In this document: piece by piece, positions 20,107 through 28,812 of the stretch
Layout: every line of letters begins with the position of its first letter
Numbering within the stretch: position 1 is the first letter of the stretch
Virus record (IMG/VR): IMGVR_UViG_3300033143_002284
Location: 1 to 46,144 of that record
Reading direction: 5' to 3' (one strand)
From: a virus
DNA length: 46,144 bases
Translations under genes and position numbers: made by a program
The notes under the pieces: model-generated
Databases searched by the model: none
What the model was told of the DNA's origin: nothing
What the model saw: the letters and a program-made list of their open reading frames with translations, nothing else

Positions 20107-20461
20107 ATCTTGGGAAGCAATTGTAAAAACATATGCCAAGCCAAGGCTTGACCATCAGATATTAGCTAACTTAACTGGTCCAATATCAGAAAAGGCTTTG
20201 TTTGGAGTTACCACAATAATATTACAGGATAGATATTCTGGAGAAATTAGAATAAGTGAGGTGCTTGGAAGTAATGAGACAGTAATGGATGAACTTTTTA
20301 ATAGAGCGTCAGAGTTTGGAACAGTTAGACACACATGGGGTGATGAAACCTTTGTGATTTCTAAATGGGGAAAAGAAGAGGTTTCTCCAACTAAGATGAT
20401 TGATGGGATTCCAGTCAGGGCCCCACTTCCTCATGATGTTCCAGCTATAGCCAATGCCTAG
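20051..20461 (+). CDS. Hypothetical protein (136 aa)
   Basis: Basic N-terminus (FKKIKSRLQKKKRAPLTKS) followed by an alpha/beta body (LFGVTTIILQDRYSGEIRI). No family recognised. It sits between a regulator and TerS at the entry to the packaging module. Confidence 0.65.
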   Translation: MFKKIKSRLQKKKRAPLTKSWEAIVKTYAKPRLDHQILANLTGPISEKALFGVTTIILQDRYSGEIRISEVLGSNETVMDELFNRASEFGTVRHTWGDETFVISKWGKEEVSPTKMIDGIPVRAPLPHDVPAIANA

Positions 20462-20987
20462 TAAGAAAAAAAATAAAATACCAGAGATAACTAAGAAAGC
20501 TAAGTTACCGGCGACAATAGACAAGGCTAAGTCTGGTAAAAAGGCTGTTGAGAAGAGAAAGACGAAAGAACTTAAGCTAAGAGAGTTTAAGAAAGTTGAC
20601 CTATTTTTAGAAGAATATTTAAAGAATGGTGGTAACGCCACAGAGGCGGCAATGATTGTTTTTAATCCATCTACACGCGCGAGTGCGGCAGTGATGGGAA
20701 GTAGAATGCTTAAGCAAGCAAAAGAGGTTGGGAGAATTTATTTAGAGAGTAAAAATGTTGGTTATGGAAAATTACTTGATGTCGCCGTGCAAAACATGGA
20801 AAAGTCTAAGAATACTGATTGGTGGGATAGGCTAATGGCAATTGCTGGACACAATAATCCTGTTAAAGATGAGAAGAACCAAATCAATCCGGGAATTGTT
20901 CAGATTATTGGTGGACAACAGAAGATGTTAGAGAAGTATGTTCTCGATGACGATGCAATCGAGGGAGAGGTTGTAGATGAAGATTGA
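20454..20987 (+). CDS. Terminase small subunit-like protein
   Basis: After a Lys-rich N-terminus, residues about 48-80 read LFLEEYLKNGGNATEAAMIV then SAAVMGSRMLKQAKEV, the usual HTH-containing N-domain of phage terminase small subunits that recognises pac/cos DNA. The acidic C-terminus fits the portal/TerL contact region. It ends 11 nt inside the TerL ATPase gene. Confidence 0.8.
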   Translation: MPSKKKNKIPEITKKAKLPATIDKAKSGKKAVEKRKTKELKLREFKKVDLFLEEYLKNGGNATEAAMIVFNPSTRASAAVMGSRMLKQAKEVGRIYLESKNVGYGKLLDVAVQNMEKSKNTDWWDRLMAIAGHNNPVKDEKNQINPGIVQIIGGQQKMLEKYVLDDDAIEGEVVDED

Positions 20988-21870
20988 TTACGTTAATTTC
21001 ATAGAAGAAAATTTTGAGGTATTGGACCGTGAGAATCAGGTTCCTGTTCCATTTAAGTTAAATAAGGTGCAGAAGAAATACATGAAAGTTTTACTTAAAG
21101 AGACACCGCACATGGATGGTATTCGTGATATTATTTTAAAAGCCAGACAGCAAGGTTTTTCTTCTCTTATCTTGGCCCTCTTTGCGGTAGATTTTTTGTT
21201 CAGACCATATTCTATCTCCATCTGTATATCCCATAGGAAAGATGCTACAGAACTTTTATTTAAGAAAGTAAAGTTTTATTTGGAGTCCTATTGCGAAAAG
21301 AACGGGTTGGACATGGATAAGCTTTTAAAGACCGATAGTAAAAACATGTTAGAAAACGCTACCAATAACGCAATGTTCTACATTGGTACGGCTGGTACTA
21401 AGGTCGGAGGTCGTGGTGGTTCTGCCAGGAACGTCCATTTCTCTGAGGGCGCCTTTTACCAAGACACTGAGCTTATTACTGCGGAGGAAATCATCTTGGC
21501 CACTTCACAGCAGGTTCCCCAAGATAGGGGAATGATTTTTATTGAATCTACTGCTAATGGTGAGGGTAATTTTTATCATTCAGAGTGGCTTAGGGCTGAA
21601 GAGGGGAAAAGCTCTTATACTACAAGGTTCTTTGGATGGCAAGAATTTTACACAAAAGAATGGGTGGAGAAGAAGAGACTGGAGTTCCCAACAGACCAGA
21701 TGTGGATGCAGGAGTATCCAAGTACCCCAGAAGAGGCGTTTATCACGTCTGGCTCTCCTTACTTTGATGTAGCCAAGTTAAACAAAATGTTAAAAGATGC
21801 CACTATACCGGAAGAATTCGGAATCATATTACCAGATGGACACTTTTCGTTCCAGACCTCAGCACGATGA
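20977..21870 (+). CDS. terL: Terminase large subunit, ATPase half
   Basis: The ATPase domain of TerL alone. Walker A is the deviant KARQQGFSS (residues 55-63) with the lysine at its start instead of in GKS, Walker B/catalytic NVHFSE157, and coupling motif IESTANG (189-195). The frame ends at 297 aa, before any nuclease domain, which is encoded by the next gene. This motor drives DNA into the head. It overlaps TerS and is followed by an ATGA overlap. Confidence 0.9.
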   Translation: MKIDYVNFIEENFEVLDRENQVPVPFKLNKVQKKYMKVLLKETPHMDGIRDIILKARQQGFSSLILALFAVDFLFRPYSISICISHRKDATELLFKKVKFYLESYCEKNGLDMDKLLKTDSKNMLENATNNAMFYIGTAGTKVGGRGGSARNVHFSEGAFYQDTELITAEEIILATSQQVPQDRGMIFIESTANGEGNFYHSEWLRAEEGKSSYTTRFFGWQEFYTKEWVEKKRLEFPTDQMWMQEYPSTPEEAFITSGSPYFDVAKLNKMLKDATIPEEFGIILPDGHFSFQTSAR

Positions 21871-22562
21871 CAGATAAAAAAGAAGACATAATAAATCCAT
21901 ACGTAGCGAGTGAGAAATATCCGTGCAGGGTATATCGTAAGCTAGATATAAATGAACAGCTAGTGATGTTTGCTGACCCAGCTGATTCTCAGGATTTCTG
22001 TGCTGCGGTTTGTTTTAGCAAGAAGCATTTTGATTTTCCTATAGTATTTAATGAGGTGATGGAATCTTCTCAGTTTGGATATGAACTTCATAACATAGGC
22101 AAATATGTTCAAACAAGGACCAACTTGTGGCCTAAACTTGCGGTCGAAAGAAACACTGGTCAGGCTACAATCTTTGTGCTACAACAAAATAATTATCCAG
22201 ACATGTTTAGAATGGTTGACTTCGCTTCTGGACAAACCCATGAGAAGGGACAAATCGGTTGGGTTACTACAGGACACATCTCTGGAGGAGAATTAAAGGG
22301 TACAAGACGAAAAATGCTTGACGACTTGGCTCTAGCTATTAAACAGGGTAAGTTAAAAATGTACGACAAAGAGCAAATTGGTCAGTTAAAATCATTTGTG
22401 ATAGTTAAAGGTCGCGCGCAGGCGAAAGCTAAGAGACATGATGACTTGGTTATGGCGAGCGCGGGGGCTTGGCAAATAGCTCAAGTTACTCCAGATACCG
22501 ACTTTGGTGAGTTTGAACCAGAAAGAATGAGGGCTCATAGAGAAAAATGGAGATTTAAATAG
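21867..22562 (+). CDS. terL: Terminase large subunit, nuclease half
   Basis: The RNase H-like nuclease domain of TerL as a separate gene. An FADPADSQD strand supplies the first Asp, LAVERNTGQ the middle acid, and KRHDDLVMASAGA the C-terminal Asp pair. The ATG overlaps the ATPase gene stop (ATGA at 21867-21870), so the halves are translationally coupled and presumably assemble into one terminase. Confidence 0.88.
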   Translation: MTDKKEDIINPYVASEKYPCRVYRKLDINEQLVMFADPADSQDFCAAVCFSKKHFDFPIVFNEVMESSQFGYELHNIGKYVQTRTNLWPKLAVERNTGQATIFVLQQNNYPDMFRMVDFASGQTHEKGQIGWVTTGHISGGELKGTRRKMLDDLALAIKQGKLKMYDKEQIGQLKSFVIVKGRAQAKAKRHDDLVMASAGAWQIAQVTPDTDFGEFEPERMRAHREKWRFK

Positions 22563-22563
22563 A

Positions 22564-22926
22564 ATGAAAAAGAAACATACAAAGAAACAGAAAGAACAAT
22601 TTAAGAAGCAAAAGGCTGGGAAGTCTGAATACGATATTGAAGAGGAAAATAACGTAAGGGTATTTTCAGATATTATTAAACAAATACGTCCTGAAATATA
22701 TGTTCTCATGGAGCTCTTAGAAAAGACCAGAGTAAATTATTTGGTTCTTTTCCAGGTTATAAGACATTTACATAACCTGTCAATGGGAAGTAGGTATGGA
22801 AAAGTGACTGTTGAAGTACAGGATGGAGTAGTAGCTTTTGTTCGTGGAGAAGAAGCTACCAAGATGAACGAAAATGTAATTTTACAACGTCCAGAAGAAA
22901 CTTTAAAAAAGGCATTACAAAAGTAA
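22564..22926 (+). CDS. Hypothetical protein (120 aa)
   Basis: Lys-rich helical N-terminus and a small alpha/beta core ending in TLKKALQK. Located between terminase and portal; may be a head-completion or packaging factor. No family recognised. The reading frame of the portal is open over its last 20 nt, but a shift to it would need +1. Confidence 0.65.
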   Translation: MKKKHTKKQKEQFKKQKAGKSEYDIEEENNVRVFSDIIKQIRPEIYVLMELLEKTRVNYLVLFQVIRHLHNLSMGSRYGKVTVEVQDGVVAFVRGEEATKMNENVILQRPEETLKKALQK

Positions 22927-22978
22927 CCCTATTGCTAGTAAACCTAAGGGAAGACTTATTCCTAGGGAAGGCGGAGAT

Positions 22979-24823
22979 ATGTTGGCCGCAAAAGTTAACA
23001 ATGCTTTACTAGATTATCAGTGGGACAATGCTACTCGTGGTGGAACCATGTTGCAGAAGTGGGCGCTGATGGATATTAATGCTCGCAAATATGGGGCATC
23101 ATTTGCTTTGCATAAATGGAGATATGAGTTGGACGGAAAAGGCAAGGTTGTTTTTGATGGTCCAGACATGGAGATTTTGAATAATAGGGATGTTGCGCAC
23201 GACATGACGGCTACATCTATAGAAAGCTGTAATTGGATTCAGGTGAGGAAATATGTCACCATGCAAGAACTAGAAAGAGTTAACGACCATGCGAGAGAAA
23301 AGCCAATTTATAAAAACATTGCTACCTTAAGGGATTCCATAGGAACAGAGTCTGAAAAGGGTGGTACCGGAGATTCAAGAGATACTAATTGGAGGTCAAA
23401 GAATAGAGAAATTTCTGGCTTAGAGAGTGACCCAATGTCTAAAGACCTTGTTTTTAAAACTGTTGAGATTTGTACTGAATATAGGAAGGATAGATGGATT
23501 ACTTTTGCTCCCCAACACGGAATTATCTTGAGAGACATTCCAAATCCATACGAAAACTACGAACTGCCTATAGTAATGCTTAGATACTATGTGATAGATG
23601 ATGATTTGTATGGTTTATCAGAAATTGAGCCAGTTAAGGGTCTTCAGAAGGCTATTAACGCTCTTTTATGTCAATATGTCGATGAAATTAATCAAAATCT
23701 GTATTCTCCTATTGCTGTTGGTCCAGGAGTGAAACAACATACGCTTGAGTGGGGTAAGGGTGCTCGATGGATAATGAGCAACCCTTTAACTGACTTTAGA
23801 CTGGTTGAATCAAAGTCAAACGCTGCTCAATACTTCAATAACACTTATTCTGTTTTGGTCGCGGCTATGATGAACGCCCTGGGAGAAACATCTCTAGGTG
23901 TTTCAAACATGAGACCATTTTCACAGGATAAGACCGCTACAGAGGTTAAAGCCTTGCAACTACAGAGGAACGCTAGAGACAATTATAATCAATTAATGTT
24001 GGCAGACGCTATTAAGAGACAGATGATGTTGTGGCACATGATGAATCAAAAGCTTATCTTTACAGACCCAGAGAAGAAGTTTTATACGATTCGAATAGTT
24101 GGGAAAGATGCTTTGGATTATTTTATAGGAAAAGGACTTGGAGATGAAGAAATAGAAGATGTTACCGTACAACTATTAAAGAAACAGTCTGAGATTCTTG
24201 GACTTGACCTTAAGGAGTTGTCCGAAGCTACAGAAGGAAAGGGTTTAACCATTCCTAAGTATCCTGTAAACAATAGTAAAGATGGTAATATTAATTTGAT
24301 ACCAAAGTTTAAAAAAGAGGATGATGGTCTATATGGTGAACTTCATATTGAACCAGAGGATTTAAGAGGTAACTTCGACTTTTCAGTTGATGTTGAGTCT
24401 ATGACTGTAAGTGCAGATGAGGAAAAGAGACAGGGTCGACAAACTGCTGTTTCCCTACTTGTGTCTAATCCCAATTTATTGGCCCTATTACAACAAGAGG
24501 GAGTTAAACCTAAATTTAAAGAGCTATTTGTCACATGGTTGGAAGACCTTGGTTTCGGTGACGCTGGAAAATACTTCGAGGAAACATCAGGTGGAGCACC
24601 AGGTGGAGCACCAGGTCAAGAACAAGATATTATGAGTATGTTTGGTGGAAAAGGACAGGGTGAATCTCAAGAAATGGGAGATGGACAGGGTGCTAATCAA
24701 TTAGCGAAAACTATGCCTGGATTAAGTAAACCAGATGAGCCAAAAGACCAGAATCTTGGTCAACCAAATCCAAAATATTTAAAACAGATACAGGACCAAT
24801 ATAGTAAAAGTCCTACTGGTTAA
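22979..24823 (+). CDS. Portal protein
   Basis: A 614-aa protein at the expected place. The pattern IPNPYENYELPIVMLRYYVI, then GLSEIEPVKGLQKAINALLC and YVDEINQNLYSPIAVGPGV, is typical of tailed-phage portals, which form the dodecameric head vertex ring. The Gly/Pro/Gln-rich C-terminus (GGAPGGAPGQ) contains a short tandem repeat. The ATG has an AAGG-type SD, though the frame stays open about 24 codons upstream. Confidence 0.88.
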   Translation: MLAAKVNNALLDYQWDNATRGGTMLQKWALMDINARKYGASFALHKWRYELDGKGKVVFDGPDMEILNNRDVAHDMTATSIESCNWIQVRKYVTMQELERVNDHAREKPIYKNIATLRDSIGTESEKGGTGDSRDTNWRSKNREISGLESDPMSKDLVFKTVEICTEYRKDRWITFAPQHGIILRDIPNPYENYELPIVMLRYYVIDDDLYGLSEIEPVKGLQKAINALLCQYVDEINQNLYSPIAVGPGVKQHTLEWGKGARWIMSNPLTDFRLVESKSNAAQYFNNTYSVLVAAMMNALGETSLGVSNMRPFSQDKTATEVKALQLQRNARDNYNQLMLADAIKRQMMLWHMMNQKLIFTDPEKKFYTIRIVGKDALDYFIGKGLGDEEIEDVTVQLLKKQSEILGLDLKELSEATEGKGLTIPKYPVNNSKDGNINLIPKFKKEDDGLYGELHIEPEDLRGNFDFSVDVESMTVSADEEKRQGRQTAVSLLVSNPNLLALLQQEGVKPKFKELFVTWLEDLGFGDAGKYFEETSGGAPGGAPGQEQDIMSMFGGKGQGESQEMGDGQGANQLAKTMPGLSKPDEPKDQNLGQPNPKYLKQIQDQYSKSPTG

Positions 24824-24837
24824 TAATTAATTTAAAT

Positions 24838-25182
24838 ATGTCTAATTCGAAAAAGGACCAAAAAGAAGCCGCTGAGGTCAAAAACCCATTAAAACCACAA
24901 GAAGTTGAAGAACTAAGAGATGCACAGGCTGTCTACGAGATGACTAAGACTGCGGGCTGGAAGATTGTAGTCAAACAATTAGAAAAAGCAGCATACCATA
25001 GCTGGGTTGACCCAAGAGAGGTTGACAACAGGGACGATTGGGAATGGAGAGAACTTAACGGGTTTCACGCTGCTAATAACGCAAAAGAGCTGTTAAATGG
25101 TATTCAAGAAATCATAGAAAAGGCGGAGTATCTTGACAAAGTACGTTCTGGTGAGTTACAAAGGAAGACAATGAGGATTTAG
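24838..25182 (+). CDS. Hypothetical head-module protein (114 aa)
   Basis: A helical acidic protein with a Trp-rich centre (YHSWVDPREVDNRDDWEW). Between portal and scaffold; likely a head-associated small protein, but no family is recognised. Confidence 0.65.
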   Translation: MSNSKKDQKEAAEVKNPLKPQEVEELRDAQAVYEMTKTAGWKIVVKQLEKAAYHSWVDPREVDNRDDWEWRELNGFHAANNAKELLNGIQEIIEKAEYLDKVRSGELQRKTMRI

Positions 25183-25209
25183 CTTATAGGCTAACCCAGT
25201 ACATAGCAA

Positions 25210-25491
25210 ATGTCACCAAATGATAAAGTATTACCGCCACTTCCTAAATCAGACCCGCAAAGTTTACAGTGGAATTCAAAAGATAATTTCTACAAAGTTA
25301 AATCTGCTGACTACTGGGGTGATAACGAACTCAATCGTGAAGAAGTTTTACCACATAAAAAATGCGAACATAATTTTAAAACTGCGCCAGGTGGCGTTAG
25401 ATGTCAGAAGTGCCATTTCGGCCTTACTGGCAAAGACTTGGAAATCCGTGATGGCAAATTATTTTCGAAAGGAAAGGCCATAGGATTTTAG
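25210..25491 (+). CDS. Zinc-ribbon-containing hypothetical protein (93 aa)
   Basis: KKCEHNFKTAPGGVRCQKC gives CxxH and CxxC pairs, a zinc ribbon. The remainder is short beta. Precedes the structured leader of the scaffold gene. Confidence 0.65.
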   Translation: MSPNDKVLPPLPKSDPQSLQWNSKDNFYKVKSADYWGDNELNREEVLPHKKCEHNFKTAPGGVRCQKCHFGLTGKDLEIRDGKLFSKGKAIGF

Positions 25492-25512
25492 CACATTTTT
25501 AAAAATTAGCCA

Positions 25513-25599
25513 ATGTGTACGGAAAACCACACATCCGTATGGGAGAGATGTCCGAGCTCCCGAAAACAACTGGACACGACAAGAAGGAGGTGAAAACAC
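25513..25599 (+). promoter_or_regulatory. Pseudoknot-like leader of scaffold gene
   Basis: The 108-nt gap before the scaffold gene can form two interleaved folds. ATGTGT (25513-25518)/ACACAT (25529-25534) competes or interlocks with ACGGA (25519-25523)/TCCGT (25534-25538). Then GGGAG (25541-25545)/CTCCC (25557-25561) encloses TGTCC (25549-25553), which can pair with GGACA (25572-25576), an H-type pseudoknot. It ends right before the AGGAGGTG SD. The segment from 25541 resembles the 5' part of tRNA-Ser. Confidence 0.5.
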
Positions 25600-26568
25600 T
25601 TGGCAACCAAAGATAACGCGCCCGTAAAGGACGCTTCTAAAAAGGCAGCTACTATTCCTGCTCCAGCTAAAACAGCTCCTGCGGTACCAGCTACACCAGC
25701 GGCACCAGCAGTTTCAGCTACACCAGCACCGGCAGCACCTAGTAAGCCAACAATAAATACAGAAAATAAAAGGACGACAGAACAGTTTGACAAACTGCTT
25801 GATTCTAATAAAGAACTAATGGAGGCAAATAAGTCTCTATTGGATGCTCAACAGAGGAGAGAAGAAGCAAACGAACAAGTTAGTCCATTGAACCAACCAC
25901 CAGTACAGTCTCAAGCTCAAGATAAAGTAAATCCAGAGGATTTTGTTGAGATAGACCCTGTAACAGGTCAAAAGTTTATTAATGAAATCAAACTTAAAGA
26001 TAAGATTGAGGCCCTTAATACACAAGCAACCAACGCTCAAAGAGCGGTACAGAGCTACATCAAAACGTCAGAAGCAAAAGATATTGACCGACAAAACAGA
26101 GAGACTTTCTCTACGTATCCTGAACTGAATCCTCAGTCAGATACTCATGATAAAGAATTTCACAGACAAGTTAGGTCAGTTCTGATTGATTCTATGACAT
26201 CACCAGAAGACTACGGTGGGAGACCAATGCATTTCAAAGAAGCAGCCGACTACGTTAAAAACGCGCAATCATCTAAAGAAGTCAAAACAGACGTGACTGA
26301 ACCAACTACAACAACAGCGGCTCCAGAAGGAGCTCCCGCTACACCAGTCGCAGGAGACGCAACAACACCAGTTGATGCTGCTCAAGCACTGAAAGAACAG
26401 GCGGCTGCCGATACGGCAGGACAACAACCACCGGCTCGACCACAGTCTGAACCAACAGAAGACAGAGAAAGGCTTGTTAGATTATCTCGAGAGGGAAATC
26501 TAGAAGCTATTGCAAGGAGACTTGCGAATACTGACCACGTTGGAGAAAAGACTACGACAACCCCATAG
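25600..26568 (+). CDS. Scaffolding-like protein (322 aa)
   Basis: Ala/Pro/Gln-rich low-complexity N-terminus, a central coiled coil (KLLDSNKELMEANKSLL), a middle helical part and an Ala/Pro/Thr-rich linker. It ends in a charged helix (DRERLVRLSREGNLEAIARR). Length, composition and position immediately before the capsid gene fit a head scaffold. The start is TTG, with an excellent AGGAGGTG SD 7 nt upstream. Confidence 0.7.
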   Translation: MATKDNAPVKDASKKAATIPAPAKTAPAVPATPAAPAVSATPAPAAPSKPTINTENKRTTEQFDKLLDSNKELMEANKSLLDAQQRREEANEQVSPLNQPPVQSQAQDKVNPEDFVEIDPVTGQKFINEIKLKDKIEALNTQATNAQRAVQSYIKTSEAKDIDRQNRETFSTYPELNPQSDTHDKEFHRQVRSVLIDSMTSPEDYGGRPMHFKEAADYVKNAQSSKEVKTDVTEPTTTTAAPEGAPATPVAGDATTPVDAAQALKEQAAADTAGQQPPARPQSEPTEDRERLVRLSREGNLEAIARRLANTDHVGEKTTTTP

Positions 26569-26576
26569 TGTGGATT

Positions 26577-26612
26577 CCATATCATCCCATTACTGGGATT
26601 AAAATGATATGG
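26577..26612 (+). promoter_or_regulatory. Stem-loop in capsid gene leader
   Basis: CCATATCAT/ATGATATGG (9 bp) with an inner CCCA-TTAC-TGGG hairpin. Lies just before the GGGGGAGGTG SD of the capsid gene. It could protect or process the mRNA 5' end; it is not followed by a T-run. Confidence 0.6.
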
Positions 26613-26650
26613 ATAAACATTTATTAGGGGGAGGTGAAAATAAATATAAC

Positions 26651-27559
26651 ATGGCTTGGGGTTTAATTACATACCAAGATACTTCTAGAAGAGAAGATTT
26701 AATGGACGTCCTCGCGGACGTGAGTCCAGATGAGACACCGTTGATGACGCTTTTTGGAACAAGCACAGCCAGAGGAACTTTACACGAGTGGTTGAAATAT
26801 AACATTTCACGACCTGCGTCAACAAGTTCAGCTGCTGAAGGAGCGGATGCTGAATTCGCAGACCTTACTGCACCTTCCAGAGAGAGTAACATCACGCATA
26901 TCATCCCACAATCTATTCAAGTTTCCAGAACAGAGAGACGAGTTAACGTTGCCGCTATCGGCGACCCATACGCGTTCCAGAAGTCTGACGGTTTACGTCA
27001 GTTAAAGTTAAAGATGGAATATGCCATTCTTAACTCAACAAAGGCTTCCGGTTCATCCGGTACCGCTAGGACAATGACAGGAATAAACGCCTTCATTACG
27101 ACTAATGCTACCGCTCGAAATTCCGGTACTTCATTCTCAGAGGCAGAACTAAACGACATGGCTTCCGATGCTTACACTGCGGTGTCAGCTGACAAGGTCT
27201 TCGATATGGTTCTTTGTACCGTGAAAATTAAGCAAGCAATTGCTGGATTCTCAGGTAACTCTACTAGATATATTGACGCTTCAGACAGACGTCTTATTAA
27301 AGACGTTCTCGTTTACGACTCAGCTGTTGGTTCACATAGAATCATGCATCACAGAGACGTTCAGAACACCGCCGGTACAACTACCGTCTACGGTCTAAGA
27401 GAAGAAATGCACAAAATTGCCTACCTTGACAAACCTCTTTTCCAAGAGATTAGCAAGATTGGTGACGCTGACAGAGGTCAATGGGTGACAGAGTTCACAC
27501 TAGAAGTTCTTGAAGAAAGAGCAGACTTAAAGAGAACAGGATATAACCAAAACGGTTAA
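26651..27559 (+). CDS. Major capsid protein (HK97 fold, SU10/DUF5309-like)
   Basis: The sequence GLITYQDTSRREDLMDVLAD, then VSPDETPLMTLFG and LHEWLKYNI at the N-terminus, followed by HIIPQSIQVSRTERRV, matches the SU10-type (DUF5309) major capsid family. It assembles the icosahedral shell. I start it at ATG 26651 (MAWGLITY), preceded by the GGGGGAGGTG SD though at a long 15-nt spacing; an in-frame ATG at 26609 lies within the stem-loop. Codon-rich and well expressed in appearance. Confidence 0.88.
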   Translation: MAWGLITYQDTSRREDLMDVLADVSPDETPLMTLFGTSTARGTLHEWLKYNISRPASTSSAAEGADAEFADLTAPSRESNITHIIPQSIQVSRTERRVNVAAIGDPYAFQKSDGLRQLKLKMEYAILNSTKASGSSGTARTMTGINAFITTNATARNSGTSFSEAELNDMASDAYTAVSADKVFDMVLCTVKIKQAIAGFSGNSTRYIDASDRRLIKDVLVYDSAVGSHRIMHHRDVQNTAGTTTVYGLREEMHKIAYLDKPLFQEISKIGDADRGQWVTEFTLEVLEERADLKRTGYNQNG

Positions 27560-27738
27560 ATCTAACTTTTTAGTCTTCTGACTTTAGCTAGGGGGGCGTA
27601 CAGAACCGGGGGCTTTTCACTCCCGCTACCCACCGACAAGTTTGAAAACAGTATTTGGGACTGGCACACAGATTGCCAAATACAAACAACAGGGCGACGG
27701 GGGGAGTTTTACTCCCCTCCGAACCTATTGAAAAATAT
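27560..27738 (+). promoter_or_regulatory. Structured spacer after capsid gene
   Basis: About 180 nt with no convincing gene. Inverted repeats include AGTC/GACT, a CGGG/CCCG pair, GTATTTGG (27651-27658)/CCAAATAC (27676-27683), and GGGGAGT-TTT-ACTCCCC just before 27720. A T-run does not follow them, so they are unlikely to be intrinsic terminators. They may be RNA processing or attenuation structures downstream of the capsid gene. Confidence 0.5.
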
Positions 27739-28125
27739 ATGAGTAAATTAATTGTTACAGAAACAGGAAGAATCGTAAATTCAGACAGCTATGAACTAGC
27801 TGAGAGGATTGATGAGCTTCGAAAAAAGAAAGACCCGTGGCTGGTTATTGATGAGCTAGTTAAAGCATGGCAGAAAAAAGCGCCGGAAGAGGTCGAGGCG
27901 TTAAAAATAGATATTTCTGAACAGAGGGAAACACTTTATGATAAGAAGTTTGGACAGACAAAAGGGGGAAAGGATATGGAGAGAAGAGCCACTTTAATTT
28001 TTCCTATGAGTTTACAGTTACTTATAAGAACACAATATAAGGCAGACCAGCTTCCTATGGACAAAAAATTTTATAGGACATTTTTAAAGAAGTACCCACA
28101 ATTTGCTATCGCAGAGAAGGCTTAG
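27739..28125 (+). CDS. Hypothetical head-module protein (128 aa)
   Basis: The frame is open to a TTG at 27655, but that lies in a hairpin; ATG 27739 (MSKLIVTETGRIVNSDSY) is more credible. Helical, with a DPWLVIDELVKAWQKK segment. It follows the capsid gene, where head-completion proteins are usual. No family recognised. Confidence 0.65.
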   Translation: MSKLIVTETGRIVNSDSYELAERIDELRKKKDPWLVIDELVKAWQKKAPEEVEALKIDISEQRETLYDKKFGQTKGGKDMERRATLIFPMSLQLLIRTQYKADQLPMDKKFYRTFLKKYPQFAIAEKA

Positions 28126-28142
28126 TCTGATATAACATAGAT

Positions 28143-28454
28143 ATGGCTATAAACTTAACCGCTATAGAACGAACTTTTATGTTGGAGAATGTTACTGGAG
28201 CTACAGCACAGACTCCACACAATCAACTCAGAAAGGTTTTTTATCTATCTCAAATTACAGTAGACCCATCTCATTACACGTCAGTTGGTTCCCTAGAGGA
28301 TTTATGGCTTAAGCAAGTTATAATAGATGGTGGAGACACTCCTTCTGTCGGAGCAGATAATTCTACACTGTGGAAAGAAGCAGTTATTTCAATAGGGGAA
28401 ACTCCCTCAAAATACATCAACGAAAACAAAGCTAGATACTATTTAAATGCATAG
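28143..28454 (+). CDS. Hypothetical head/tail protein (103 aa)
   Basis: A beta-rich protein with VTGATAQTPHNQLRKVFYL and a central GSLEDLWLKQVIIDGG. Possible head-tail connector by position only. Confidence 0.6.
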   Translation: MAINLTAIERTFMLENVTGATAQTPHNQLRKVFYLSQITVDPSHYTSVGSLEDLWLKQVIIDGGDTPSVGADNSTLWKEAVISIGETPSKYINENKARYYLNA

Positions 28455-28456
28455 TA

Positions 28457-28485
28457 TTGACAAATTATGTTTAGTATGTTGAAAT
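28457..28485 (+). promoter_or_regulatory. Promoter upstream of 95-aa gene
   Basis: TTGACA (28457-28462), 17 bp, TGAAAT (28480-28485). Unlike the 13-20 kb promoters it is followed by a normal leader with AAGGCGGTG SD before ATG 28525. It could drive the glycan island. Confidence 0.5.
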
Positions 28486-28524
28486 TATTAGTTAGTTACT
28501 CTTAGAAGGCGGTGAAATATATTC

Positions 28525-28812
28525 ATGAAAAACAACCCAACAACAGATTACGATAAAAATTTAAAACCAATGGTAAAGACGTCTGAGAAAAAACCTTTTA
28601 GCAAGAGAGGTTTCCAGCAAGGAGACGATAATAATGCTCCTATTAAGGCAGACCAGTCTTATGCAATGGATAAAGCTCCTTTTGGACAATCAGTCAATTT
28701 AACTAATGAGAAAGGTGTTACAGACAGCTCATCAGCTAAATTACAAAAAGTATCTAGACTTCCAGGTAGAGTAAGCACAAAAGCCGGCTCAGACCACAAA
28801 AAGCTAGTATAA
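28525..28812 (+). CDS. Hypothetical disordered protein (95 aa)
   Basis: Lys/Ser/Asp-rich and low in hydrophobic residues (KTSEKKPFSKRGFQQGDDNN), likely unstructured. Good SD. No family recognised; the last small gene before the glycosyltransferase island. Confidence 0.6.
   Translation: MKNNPTTDYDKNLKPMVKTSEKKPFSKRGFQQGDDNNAPIKADQSYAMDKAPFGQSVNLTNEKGVTDSSSAKLQKVSRLPGRVSTKAGSDHKKLV

Noticed and set aside
22904-22979. A AAA AAG slippery heptamer at the end of the 120-aa gene suggesting fusion to the portal
   Set aside because: The portal frame would need a +1 shift, whereas this heptamer promotes -1; the portal also has its own SD and ATG.
26609-26650. Capsid start at ATG 26609 (MDKHLL)
   Set aside because: This ATG is inside a stem-loop without an SD upstream; MAWGLITY at 26651 fits the family N-terminus better, though the SD spacing is long.
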